Part shown: positions 44,421 through 54,655 of the stretch, one piece after another
Position numbering within the stretch: the stretch's first letter is position 1
Layout of the letters: every line of letters starts with the position of its first letter
DNA from: Saccopteryx bilineata
Lineage: Eukaryota > Chordata > Mammalia > Chiroptera > Emballonuridae
Assembly (NCBI RefSeq): GCF_036850765.1
Contig: NC_089496.1
Coordinates: 50,272,113-50,336,112 of the forward strand
Direction: 5' to 3'
Length of the DNA: 64,000 nt
The notes under the pieces: model-generated
The model's database searches: none
What the model was told of the DNA's origin: nothing
Seen by the model: only the letters and a program-made list of their open reading frames with translations
Program-made: the position numbers and the translations under genes

Positions 44421-44771
44421 ATGGCCCAGGGACGGGCTGTCAACGTCAACAAAGGCTCGGAGCAGAGCGGGGAGATGGGGGATGGGAGACCAAGATGGGA
44501 GAGAGAGTGCACGATTCTCCAGACAGCGCCAAGGAGCCCCCGAGTGAGTCACCCAGCAGGTGACAATGTCTGGTTGGCAAAGTGTCCTCGCGGACAGGAT
44601 GCAAAGTCAAGAATGGATCTGAAGAAAGGCGAATGTCAATTGTAAGCAATATTCCTAAGTAGAAGCTCTCCCCTCTCTCTCTTTTTCTGCTTCTGAGTTC
44701 TTTCCCACCTGATCTGACTTTCTAACAGTCATTAAACAAATTGTATTTCTTTGAATAAGTCAACTCAGAAG
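44421..44771. other. Unique sequence
   Basis: Purine-rich to about 44520, then ordinary unique DNA. No gene or repeat recognised. Confidence 0.5.
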
Positions 44772-44982
44772 TACCGTATTTTTCGCTCCATAAGACGCAC
44801 TTTTCTTCCCCCAAAAGTGGAGGGGAAAATGCCCATGTGTCTTATGGAGTGAAAAATATGGTATTTTATTAAATATTTCAACACACCATTTGGTTCAGAA
44901 TATTTTTTTTTCTTATTTTCCTCCTTATAACCCTAGGTGTGTCTTATGGTCAGGTGTGTTTTATGTTGCGAAAAATTCAGTA
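44772..44982 (+). mobile_element. Palindromic MITE ('ccataagacgcac' family), internally deleted copy
   Basis: Left end TACCGTATTTTTCGCTCCAT and right end 'gcgaaaaattcagta' are inverted relatives. The left hairpin GCTCCATAAGACGCAC / GTGTCTTATGGAGTG is kept. Compared with 10407-10754, roughly 140 bp of the AT-rich middle is missing, with the junction at a shared 'tggta'. Right-hand text ('acaccatttggttcagaat') is nearly identical between copies. Confidence 0.8.
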
Positions 44983-47249
44983 TCTTCTCAAATAAAGAAG
45001 CCAGGCTCCCACGGGGCTGCTGCCTGGAACCATGCGGGCCAGCACGCTCTTGTCCGAGGACAGAGGTGGCATCTGGAGCCACCCAGGACCTCCGAGGCCC
45101 ATACTGTGTTGGTGAGAAACTGGAGAGGACTCGACCCAAGGCCGAGTAACTTCAGGGTGCGGTGTGTTGGGTAGAACATGTCTAAGCGGTGTGTCAGCTA
45201 GCACCTGCCTCTGAGTAGCTTCAGCTCTGACGTGGAGGAACTAGAACAGGTCATTCTTCTGGGTCAAACTGAGAGAGATGGAGGGAAAGCTCTGGGGAAT
45301 CCAAAGAGGAAGAGGTCCCTGTGGCCGGGAGACAGGAGTCTTTGTTTTGGGAGGTCGCCTCGAGCTGTACTTCAGGCAGAATGGGATCTGGGCAGGCTGA
45401 GATCTGGAACGGGATCTGAAAGGACTCAGAGCCTGGTGGTCGAAGGTCTCCATGCTTCCCCTGCAGGCCCAGCCACGCCCCGTTCCAGGGTCAGTCCCGG
45501 TGGGAGCCACGATGGTCCTGCCGCCCAGGCCTGGACCTTATACTCTGAGTGCCAGGCGGTCCATTGCACCTTCTTAGAGCTCCCCAGAGATGGTCCGTAC
45601 ATACGGCAGAGCCCCTGCCCAGCCTCCTGTCCCTCGCTTGAAACCTCCGTTGATATCACAGTCCTGTGCTAGCGCCTGTCCGTGGCTCTGACACCGTGAA
45701 TTAACCGGTCTCGCCACGTCTTCTCCAGGTGGTAGGTGTTAAGACTCACCCTCGTCCCTCAGCCCTGCCTCAAGGCCTTGTTTCTAGGAGACTGAACCGG
45801 GGACCGTGACATTGCTGTCCCTTCTGGACTTCCCTTGAATATGAAAACCAGCCCAAACCAAGGCCTTTACTCAGCTTCAGAACAAATCGAGGAGGGTTAA
45901 AGCAATTTGTAGACACACCGGAGACACTCTTTAAATTGTCGTCAGCTGACCGAGCTCACAGGGAAGGGGACACTTGATGATGGGGCTGAGCACAGGGTCA
46001 GCGAGACCAGTGGCTAGAAGCGGGAAGGCATTCTCCGTAACGAGGAGAACTCAGGACCAGGACTGCAGTGTTTGTTTCCAGAGAGCAATGGTTTCTTTCC
46101 TCCAGTGCACTTCCGCTGGCCAAGTGGAGACCCTGCCACCCAGCAGGCCCATGGTCAGCTCCTCGGGGTCTCTGCCACTTGGGAGCCCCCTGCGATGGAC
46201 TCCTTGGTTTGCCCACTCACAGGAAGGTGTTGCTGGTGTCCACAGATCCGGCGGACTAGCCTGATGGCACCATGGTCTGACCTTGGCCACCAGCCAGACG
46301 AACTAGAGGAATTCTACAAATTCCAGAACCCAGAATACCTCAGGGATGTGTCACGGCCAGAACTCTCAGAGAACATCTTTCTCACAAAACAAAACACAAA
46401 ATCCCTTCAGGGCCTGTGCAGGATCACGCTGGATGGTTGGGCCTCGGTGAAATTGGGTTATGAATCCAAGCCAGCACCTTAGAAGTCCAGCACTGGCACG
46501 AAGGACAAGTCCCGACCTGGACTCTGGGCCGGGATAGTGAGCTCAGTTCTAGGTCTGGTTCTCGCTGCTTTGTCAGCATGGCTCCTTGTACCTTGTGAAT
46601 CGTTTCTCTTATTTTTTTTTCTTTCCGCTGACTTGTATACAAGTTCCATATGAAAAGAACACTGTGTCCCGGGGGAAGGGGTTGACTGTGAAGTGACAGA
46701 GACATCAGAAATTCAAGGCAAAGGCCTGGGACCTCCCAGCCCTTCTCCTCTCCACCTTGGAGAGCAGCCGGTTTAGGTCCCCGTGAAGGACTGACTGTCC
46801 TGGGCCACTTTGCATGGGCTTGTGAGCCAGTACCTGTCACACTTTAAGAGACCTCTAGCCCATGTCCCTCTCTCCCACCTCAGGCTATGACAGGTGGAGA
46901 TACATTCTGGGGAAGTAGAAAAGGATAAGAGTGGCAAGGATAAATAATTGCTACTATCTCTGCATGCTATCAGTGCGTGACACTTCTTCATTAAAAAGAG
47001 GTGCTTACGGCCAATTCCATCACAAAGGACTTCCATGTCTATTTCCTTATGTGAGCCTTCCAACAAGTCTGCGAAGCTTTCCTGATCCCCGTTTTAAAGA
47101 TCAGAAAAATGGAAATACCCTAAACTTAAATGAGTCACCCAACTTCATGCCAGGGTGAGCCTAGGATGCAAAGCCAAGCCTGTCCGATGCCAGATACGTT
47201 GCTGTCTGGACACACAAGCCACGTGCGCAGGAAGGAGCCCCCGCCCCCT
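44983..47249. other. Unique sequence with a MIR fragment
   Basis: MIR-like tract at about 46940-47170 ('gcatgctatcagtgcgtgac', 'ttccttatgtgagccttcc', 'cctgatccccgttttaaaga'). Otherwise unique, moderately GC-rich; frames up to 146 codons have no domain. Confidence 0.5.
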
Positions 47250-47315
47250 GCTCTGACTTGCTCCTACACAGAACGCTCTGGAGCTCTGACTTGCTCCTAC
47301 GCAAAACGCTCTGGA
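47250..47315. repeat. 33-bp tandem duplication
   Basis: Two adjacent 33-bp units, each beginning GCTCTGACTTGCTCCTAC and ending AACGCTCTGGA, differ at two positions. Being 11 codons long, the unit preserves frame in either direction, but no gene is supported here. Confidence 0.93.
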
Positions 47316-48288
47316 CTCTTCTGACCATCGGACCACAGCGCAGTTGGCCCATCCGGAGGGACTCCTCAGAGGATGGTACCCTTGTGCCAGCTCTGTGCCG
47401 ACAGGGAAAGCACCTCACTGCCGTGTAGGAGCCCACGGGAGACGTGGGATATGGAGCAAAGTATCCTGGGCTGGGCTTCCAGCCTCGCTGTCGCCAGCCC
47501 AGCCGCAACCTCAAAGGAGGGGCTTCCTCTCTCTCCTCCCAATGCGCCCTTGCCCCCTCGCCCGCTCCAGCGTGCCCAGATCCGAATCCACCAGGTGTCC
47601 GTACCTTGTGAACGGTCACTCAGAGCCCTTTCTGGCTGCCTGCAGGTCCATTTCGTGTTTGTTCTTCTCCTTGTTCCTAGTTTTCTCTTTTGCTACACAA
47701 AGTTGGTGTGGTCGTGAGCACTTCCGACACAAAAGCTGCCCCCAGTGCCCACTGGGTGTGCAAAGCACACACACACACACACCAGCCAGGCCAGCACACA
47801 CACACACACACACCAGCCGGGCCGGGCCACCCGCCCGTCCCAGGGCGATGCCAGACCAGAGCACGGAGCCTGCCTCTCTTCACTTTGCGCCACATTATCA
47901 CAGAAAGGTGGATTAGAAGTTATCTCCGCTCTGCTTTCTCTCAGGGCTCCTTGGCAACCCAGCCACCTCGATATAAATATACACCAGAAACGTGCGCGGA
48001 CTCATACTCCCGGGCGGGCGAGGCCTTCGGGGGCGGGGCAGATACCGCCAGGGGGCAAGGACACCCGGAGGGGGCAAGGACACCCGGAGAAGCCCAGGAC
48101 ACAAAGAATTGCCAGCCTCAGGGCCTCAAGGTCAAGTACAAGTATGGCCGTCAAAGAAAACGCCGGGTCCCTGAGCACTCTCTGGCACCCACCTCCCACG
48201 CCGGAGCCCTTTCGTCTGTCTGGATAGCCAACCTTTATTTCACAGTGGGAGGCTTCTTTTTCTTTCTCTACAATTAAGCAGGGTCGCA
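47316..48288. other. GC-rich unique sequence with CA runs and a short tandem
   Basis: Two (CA)n runs separated by 'ccagccaggccagc' form an imperfect duplication at 47767-47814. A perfect 19-bp tandem (GGGGGCAAGGACACCCGGA) occurs at 48051-48069 and 48070-48088. CpG content is raised around 47990-48060. Frames of 152-195 codons cross the CA runs and are not credible. Confidence 0.6.
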
Positions 48289-48560
48289 TCACCGTTCCAG
48301 TCTCGTTTCTCTAACACTTTCTTTTTTTTCTCTCTGGTGTTGCCAACGGAGCCCATTCGGGTTGATATTCCATTGTTCTTGATCATTGGTCACTAGGATT
48401 AAAATCAAAGGCGGTGAAGTCGTGCTTCTGACTGTAATACTGTGCAGCCGTTCCCGGGTTGAACTAATTCCTCGCATAGGGTTAACGTGGACGGCTAAAA
48501 TAACTAAGTAACCAAGAGACCAATGCAAACTGATTTTCGTGGTTGGTACGGGCTCCATAG
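48289..48560. promoter_or_regulatory. Candidate conserved noncoding block with retained CpGs
   Basis: Unique, AT/GC-balanced sequence that still holds many isolated CpGs (CCGTTCCCGGGTTG, CCTCGCATAGGGTTAACG, GGACGGC), plus ATTGTTCTTGATCATTGG with SOX-type cores. A minus-strand frame of 89 codons is open across it but has no domain. CpG survival outside an island can signal constraint or low germline methylation. Confidence 0.35.
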
Positions 48561-49481
48561 GCTATCCTGACCTCCGACCGGCCCCGTCCTGGGGAGGACC
48601 CCAGACGGACCCGCTCACAGACCTGATTCAGGCCTGGGTAAGGGACACAGGCATCAGCTTAAGAGACTGCGCAACAACGAGGCCCTGGGAATAAAATTCC
48701 CCAAATGTCTCTCCTATGATGACAGTCTTCTTAAGACGGACTCGTGAAGCTGTCAGACACTTTCAAACTACAGAGAGCCTGAAGAGAAAATACAATAAAG
48801 AGAGCCGAGACCGCAGAGGCCAGGCCGAAGAAGAGAACCAGAGGGAGCAAGAGGCGCCCATTGTAAATATTTCTAAACGGTCTTCTTATCGTGGCTCAGC
48901 GCTGCGTCCTGTCTTGTCTCTAATTGTAAATATTGGACGTGCTATCGCTGCATCTCCTCACAGATACAGGGAAAATGAATCAATGCACGCGCACAGGGGG
49001 CGTGTTTTCACGTGCACGCGGACTGCCCGAGTGAGATCCCCACCAGAGGGGCCGCTGTGGACGGTTGTACAGGCTGTGCCCTGCCCAAGGGGTTGAGGGG
49101 CTGCGAAACCAGTCCCACCCGCCCAGCTGAGGGGGCACCGGGTCAGTTCTGAGCAAAAGGCCCCTTTGTGCAATGAGCTGGGGCTACTTTCTCTGCAATT
49201 CACAGTTTATTCGCGTGAAAGGGATTGAGCAGAGCTGATGGGAAAAGTGCTACTGTTTATTATTATTTTTTTAATCCAGAAATCTTTGAAGTCTCAGTCT
49301 GATTTTCTCTAAAGGAAAATAATAGAAATTGTTATTCTGTTTTCCCTTTTTTATTCTCTAGGGTAGGCAGTCTAAGCTTTGCCCCAGGGCATGACTTTCC
49401 TTGAAAACGGACCAAAAGCTGCTTCCGGAAGCTTCCATCTCTACTTCCAGGGGAGGAGAGGAGGCAGTGAGGAGCCGGGGT
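48561..49481. other. Unique sequence
   Basis: The plus-strand frame 48716-49096 is 126 codons, rich in arginine and glutamate, without a recognisable domain. 'TTGTAAATATT' strings (forkhead-like) occur twice, at about 48862 and 48924. No repeat recognised. Confidence 0.4.
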
Positions 49482-49541
49482 GGACGTCTGTGGATTTTGC
49501 CCTTGACCATGGAACCAGGGAGAAGGGTGCCTGAGACACTG
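49482..49541 (+). repeat. Local duplication, left copy
   Basis: About 60 bp ('tctgtggattttgcccttga ... gggagaagggtgcctgagac') recurs at 50011-50074 with a 4-bp length difference and a few substitutions. Confidence 0.9.
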
Positions 49542-50010
49542 AGCCTGGTCCTACGGACAGGTCCTATCCTGCCTGTCGTCCTGACCCCTGCCTCTGTGTG
49601 CCCCAGAGGGTGGCCGGCTCTCCCTCCGCCTTTAGCTCCTCCAGCCGCCCCCTCATTCCTCCTGGCGGCGTCTTCACAGCAGGGCTGGTGGGTGCTCCAG
49701 CGCGGCCGCTGTGGCCCACGTCACCCGCTGGCACAGCGCGGGCAGAGAAGCAGGCGAGCACGCCCTGCAGGTTCTAACTGGACCTGTTGTCAGGAATGTC
49801 CTTCCACGGTTACGCCGACCCCCAGCTTGACCTTGGGAAGATTAGCCTTTTCTTTTACGTCAGCTTGCTCACGCACAAAACGGAGATAAGCATACCTACT
49901 GGCAGGACTGTGTGAAAATTCTATACTAACCAAAATTAGGGTATCTTTCTTCTCAGAAGGGCTGGGGCGCCAGGCCAGTGTGAGCAAGGGTCGGATGGTC
50001 TCTATGGGAT
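49542..50010. other. Unique interval with a MIR-like trace
   Basis: Lies between the two local duplicates. Text at about 49840-49920 ('cagcttgctcacgcacaaaa', 'cggagataagcatacctact') resembles the MIR 3' half. Confidence 0.5.
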
Positions 50011-50074
50011 GGATATCTGTGGATTTTGTCCTTGAACAAACATGCAACCAGGGAGAAGGGTGCCTGAGACACTG
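50011..50074 (+). repeat. Local duplication, right copy
   Basis: Direct-orientation partner of 49482-49541, including the identical 'agggagaagggtgcctgaga' core. Confidence 0.9.
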
Positions 50075-51009
50075 TCTGTGAGGAGGACACTTCTATTTAA
50101 GAAGAGCCGTTCTGCCTCTCTCCCTCTGCGATTCTCCTGCGTGGGAGGCTCAGAGGGAAGGGGATGAGCCATCACAGCTCAGGCCCCCTGGCTGCCAGGG
50201 CGGGTGCCATCTGCGCAGGGTGCCCTCCGACAGGTGAGAATCTCCCTGAGTTTCTGCTGTCTGTACCCATGTGTGGCCTCCTTTTGTTTGCTCACTGTGC
50301 TCGTCTTCAGAGAGCAGGGGTGAGGCCAGGGAACAGAGAAAGCGAGAAGCGAATGTGTCTGGAGCCAGGTCCCAACACTACATACCAGAGACGTCCACAG
50401 GCAGAGGGAGCAGCTCTGTTTACGGGGAAAAAGACAGTGAAATCAAACAGAGGCCCTCTGGAGCTTGTCCAGTTAAAATTCTAGGACCGTCTCCCATCGT
50501 CTGATTTTGTAGATGCTCCAAGGCATACCCAAGTATCTCAACAGCATAAAATGTTGAGCTAGACTGAGACCTGAGGTCTGTCTACTTATTATCTAGCTGT
50601 CCGTCTATCAGTCTGTCTACCTACCATCTGTCTTTCACAAATGCCCCTGAGTTCCCCGTAATAAACGCACACAGTGTAGAGGTGTATTGGGATAAAAGTG
50701 GTCTAGGAGAGCCTGAGGGTGCTCTGCAAGCCCCAGGAGGGTAGAGATCGCTGCACCACGTGACTAGTTCATGTCCCTCTTCGGAATCGAAGGCCATAAA
50801 TATTCTCCCCACAATTTCCAGCTGTATTTCTCAAATAGGCTGTCAGGAATTACTATGTGGTCCCTACCGTCTTTTTATGGATGCGAAGATCATTTAATGG
50901 TGTTCTTGCCTCTCATAACATCTTCCTTATATGAAAGGGGGGATTCTTCTCCTCTTCACATTTTTGTTCTCCTCTCGGCCTCGGGCCACCCCCCACACCT
51001 AAAGATGTG
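50075..51009. other. Unique sequence
   Basis: TCTGTC-type simple repeat near 50578-50635. 50780-50900 is unique and AT-balanced ('ctgtatttctcaaataggct'). No gene or known repeat. Confidence 0.5.
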
Positions 51010-51190
51010 TCTGTCCTTCATTCACCTGCCACCCATTCGACTAATGTGTATGAAGAGCCTCTCAGAAACTTTGCTGGGAATTAGGGATGTACACAGAGCA
51101 AGCTGGACACAGTTTCTGCTTTCATGAAGCTCACAGTCTAGTAGAGAGACAGAAAATACGCGAAACGTACATGAATAAGGACATGATTAG
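51010..51190 (-). repeat. L2-like LINE end
   Basis: 'ctttgctgggaattagggat', 'acacagagcaagctggacac', 'ttcatgaagctcacagtcta' and 'gtagagagacagaaaatacg' are the antisense landmarks of the L2 3' end. Confidence 0.7.
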
Positions 51191-51929
51191 GAGGTGGATG
51201 CTGTGATGTGCCGCCCAGACCCCCTCCAGGATGGGAGAGATCACTGTCCAGCTGCTGAGGATTCTGCCAGGACGTGGCCCTCAGCCGAACCCTTGCAGGG
51301 ATCGCCTTCGCTGGAGAGAGCCGCCTCACCCCAGGTCATGCCCCCCCAGGAGGGGTCACAGCCAATGCCATTTGACCCATTGCCTCTGGACTCCCCAAAT
51401 ATACAGTCTCGCTTTGGGTGTATACCCTTCTCTTCCTGTAGGGCCATCGACCTATGAAACAGCCAGAGTTGTAGAAGCAGCCAGTGCCCCTTCCTCCATC
51501 AGTCTTAGAGACCAGAAAGCAAGAAGAGAGGACAGTTGATGGCCTAGGACATTTTGAGCAATGCCAGTCTCCAGAAATAGCAGGGGCAATGGTGGCAGGA
51601 ACCTTAGAAGCGCCACATTCTCGGAGCTGTGACTTCTTCACATTCCCGTGGTTCAGAGCATGACAGACCTGGACAGTAGGGAATCCCTCCTGGGTGGGGC
51701 AGTGCAACACTGGGAAAAGCCTGAGCAACACTGTAAACAGATGGAAAGCGGGGAACATCAATCCACCTTTCAGCCACAGCACGAAGAACAGAAATCAGCC
51801 ACCACTGGGGTCATCCACACAGGTGATCTGTTGACAACGTGGAGCTTAAGCTGCCCTCACCTCTTTGAAAATGACTAATGCTTTTGAACAATTTAATGGT
51901 AATAGTTTTTGGAATTTAAAATGGACCAC
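51191..51929. other. Unique sequence
   Basis: Includes frames of 63-148 codons on both strands with no domain. No repeat recognised. Confidence 0.5.
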
Positions 51930-52932
51930 ATACTAAGGGTAGCCAAAAAAAAAAAAAATATGGGGGTATATTCTTCATTAAAAAGAACTGAAAATGAAGG
52001 AAAAAATCAAGGAAGGATAAGAATCAGAAATCACAAAAGAATAAAGCAGATTTAAAATGAAATAAGTCTTAACAATAAAAGAAAATAGGTTAAGCATGCC
52101 TAATAATAGGCTATAGTTTCAGACAGAGTGGAAAAACCCATTTAAACTTTAGAGATAAACACATAAATGCACACAGATAAAGCTCTGATTCAAAGGACAG
52201 GCTACGAATACCAGCAACAGAAAGCAGTGGTCACCATTTTCATTGCGAGGAGTCTAAATGGCTGCGGAGGTTACAATCTTCCCTCTCCCTCCTGTGCTAC
52301 TTAGTTTCTCTTTCCTCCGCCATTCTCTGAAGATGGATAACAGCGACTTGAGGGGAAAATACAAGTCAAAGAACCGTACTCCACACAGGACAGGACGCTG
52401 GAAGTCCTGATGTGTCAGGGCCGTGCTGTGGCACGTTATAAAGACAAGGAGGAGCCAGGCACCAGATAAAGGCACCCAGACAGTGCGGCCAAGAGAATTT
52501 TGCTAGCGTCGAAGAGGGGGTGTTCGTGGTCCTGTAGGGGGATCAACAACAAGTCTCCTTTAAAAACTTCCGAGAAACACAAGTAAAATGAGAATCCCAG
52601 ACTTCACTGTGTTTCCTCTTTTCTTAATAAAACACCAGTTAGGGACCTGATTTTCTCAAAGAATCTCACAAATTTCTAAAATTTCAAAAAAAAAAAAAAA
52701 ACAACAACCTTGCTGAGTACATACTCTTGGTCACAATGTAGCAAGCCAGAAATTAAAGACAATTACTGGTATTTAAATTAAATACCCAACTACTTAGAAA
52801 CTGTTTTTTCCTAAAATTATTTTGTCAGCAAATAAAATGGTAACACAAATTATTTAGAAAGTGAAGTCTATACAAATACGCTATACAAAATATATAGAAT
52901 TTGACCAGAACCATAGAAAAATATTTATAGCC

Positions 52933-53309
52933 TTTTTTTTTTTTTTTTGTATTTTTCTGAAGCTGGAAACAGGGAGGCAGTCAGACAGACTCCCACATGT
53001 GCCCGACCAGGATCCACCCGGCACGCCCACCAGGGGGCGATGTTCTGCCCATCCAGGGTGTCGCTCTGTTGCGACCAAGGCCACTCCAGGGCCTGGGGCA
53101 GAGGCCATGGAGCCATCCCCAGCGCCCCAGCCATCTTTTGCTCCAATGGAGCCCCTGCTGCGGGAGGGGAAGAGAGAGACAGAGAGGAAGGAGAGGGGGA
53201 GGGGTGGAGAAGCAGATGGGCGCTTCTCCTGTGTGCCCTGGCCGGGAATCGAACCCGGACTTCTGCACGCCAGGCCGACGCTCTACCACTGAGCCAACCG
53301 GCCAGGGCC
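52933..53309 (-). mobile_element. Rhin-type SINE, copy 10, with a perfect CTCF-like core
   Basis: Full-length minus-strand copy with one module, CCACCAGGGGGCG at 53027-53039, and a complete head except a one-base loss in the T stem ('aacccggac' for 'aacccgggac'). Target repeats TTATAGCC at 52925-52932 and 53310-53317. Confidence 0.92.
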
Positions 53310-53320
53310 TTATAGCCCTT

Positions 53321-53345
53321 ATTATTATTATTATTATTATTATTA
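53321..53345. repeat. (ATT)8 trinucleotide repeat
   Basis: Eight ATT units directly beside the SINE's right target repeat. Confidence 0.95.
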
Positions 53346-53356
53346 AACAGAAAGAA

Positions 53357-53650
53357 TGCGGGATGGGGGTTGTGGGGCTGCGTGGAAAAGGTACAGGTGT
53401 TAAGAAGAAAAACACAGACACAGACAGTAGTGTGGTGGTCACCAGAGGGACAGAGGGGAGGGGAGGTACAGGAGGGTAGAGGGGGACAGGTCGGGATGGA
53501 AGGAGACTTGACTTGGGGTGGTGAACGCACAACACAATATACAGATGATATTTTATAGACTTCTACACCTAAAACCTGTATAATTTTATTAACCAATGTC
53601 ACCCTAATAAATTCAATAAAAAGTTAAAAATAATAAATAAAAGCAAAAAA
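53357..53650 (+). mobile_element. Younger L1 3' UTR end
   Basis: G-rich UTR, then 'gacttgacttggggtggtga', 'cacaacacaatatacagatg', 'aaacctgtataattttatta', 'accaatgtcaccctaataaa' and an A-rich tail. Same L1 lineage as 8322-8536. Target duplication not clear. Confidence 0.75.
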
Positions 53651-53870
53651 AAAGAGGATCAAGTAATAATAAATTCAAATCATGAAGCTACAGAGAAAAC
53701 ATTTTAAAAATATAAGAAAAGAGAGGGAACATTTTGCAAAGAGGAGCAAGAATTCATGATTTAAAAATAATAAAATCGAGAAATGAGTTGATTCTTTGAA
53801 AAGACCAACGTGGACAGATACATAACAATCACTGAAGACAAGTGACAAATATATGATATTAAAAATATGT

Positions 53871-54074
53871 ATTAATCCTGACAGGTGCCAATGGGGTGTA
53901 CAGAAAAGGAGCACATTAGAGTAGAGACAGGGATAACCCATTCTTATTCTAGACTATGTACGTGTCCATATACAGATGGATAGTCTTCAGACATTGTCAT
54001 GACTAGCTGGTGAGACTGGGGATTACTTTTGTGATCTTTAACTTTTATATCCTCTAATATGTTGTATTACTTAA

Positions 54075-54133
<59 letters not shown>

Positions 54134-54239
54134 GTAACATTAAGTAAAACCCGTTACATAGGCATTGGCTATGGTAGGGCTTATATACTTCTACCAGTCT
54201 GGTTTTACACGTTTTTTACATCTATGGGTTTTCACATTC
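53871..54239. other. Unique sequence with a GAAA repeat
   Basis: (GAAA)n at 54074-54133; otherwise unique and AT-rich. The frame through the repeat (KERK units) is not a gene. Confidence 0.55.
54074..54133. repeat. (GAAA)15 tetranucleotide repeat
   Basis: Fifteen uninterrupted GAAA units. Confidence 0.97.
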
Positions 54240-54350
54240 ATTTTGCGCCTCTAGCCATTATTCCCTCAAGGACAGGCCTGGTTTTATCTTTGTGTGCTCA
54301 GCACTTAGCCCAGCGTTTTACATATTGTGGACGTCATTAAATGCTAGTGT
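54240..54350 (+). repeat. L2-like LINE end
   Basis: 'aaggacaggcctggttttat', 'ctttgtgtgctcagcactta', 'gcccagcgttttacatattg' and 'gtcattaaatgctagtg' follow the L2 3' end. Confidence 0.7.
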
Positions 54351-54354
54351 TTCA

Positions 54355-54655
54355 AGGAAGTGAGAAAGAAGGGTGGGGGAGGGAAAGGCAGGGAGAAAAT
54401 GGAGCGAGGAGAAAGAAAGGGCGTGAGGAATAAAGACATAAAAGGAAGGAGAAATGAGAGAAGAATGAGGAGGAAGGGAAGGGGGAGAGGAAGGAAAGAA
54501 GAGAAGGAAGGAAAAGAGAGAGGGAAAGGGGGAGTAGAGAGAAAAGAAAGGGGAGGGAAAGTGGGAAGGAAAAGAGGAAGGAGAAAGGGGGAAAGGAAGG
54601 AAGGGAGGGAGGGAGGGAGGGAGGAAGGAAGGAATGGGGAGAGGTGGGAAAGAAA
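54355..54655. repeat. Long polypurine (GA-rich) tract
   Basis: About 300 bp nearly all A/G on the plus strand, with pure runs at 54467-54534 and 54563-54634 and a (GGGA)n core near 54602-54622. Such tracts can form triplex H-DNA. Confidence 0.95.

Larger units (their letters stand above)
51930..53870 (+). mobile_element. Old L1 ORF2 region, sense, split by a SINE and a younger L1 end
   Basis: A-rich decayed L1 text: 'gaaaataggttaagcatgcc', 'cttgctgagtacatactctt' (52710-52729), then after the insertions 'cgagaaatgagttgattctt' and 'tgaaaagaccaacgtggaca' (53778-53816), in the same order as in L1 ORF2. 52240-52560 is not clearly L1. Inside sit a SINE (52933-53309), an ATT repeat and a younger L1 3' end (53357-53650). 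No intact frame. Confidence 0.6.

Noticed and set aside
47344..48277. Frames of 190 and 195 codons
   Set aside because: They read through CA microsatellites (threonine-histidine runs) and a tandem repeat; unlikely to be coding.
48289..48560. Possible rRNA pseudogene
   Set aside because: The mixture of CpGs and TTAAC/AACCC strings recalled rRNA, but the order of blocks does not match the 18S or 28S stretches I know.
48716..49096. 126-codon basic/acidic frame
   Set aside because: Arginine/glutamate-rich but with no known domain or homologue that I recognise; left as unique sequence.
52925..53602. 225-codon minus-strand open frame
   Set aside because: Most of it is the SINE at 52933-53309 read in one phase, joined to the ATT repeat and L1 UTR. 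The same peptide phrases recur at every SINE copy.
54074..54133. CRISPR-like regular repeat
   Set aside because: A uniform GAAA tetranucleotide array without spacers in a mammalian context.
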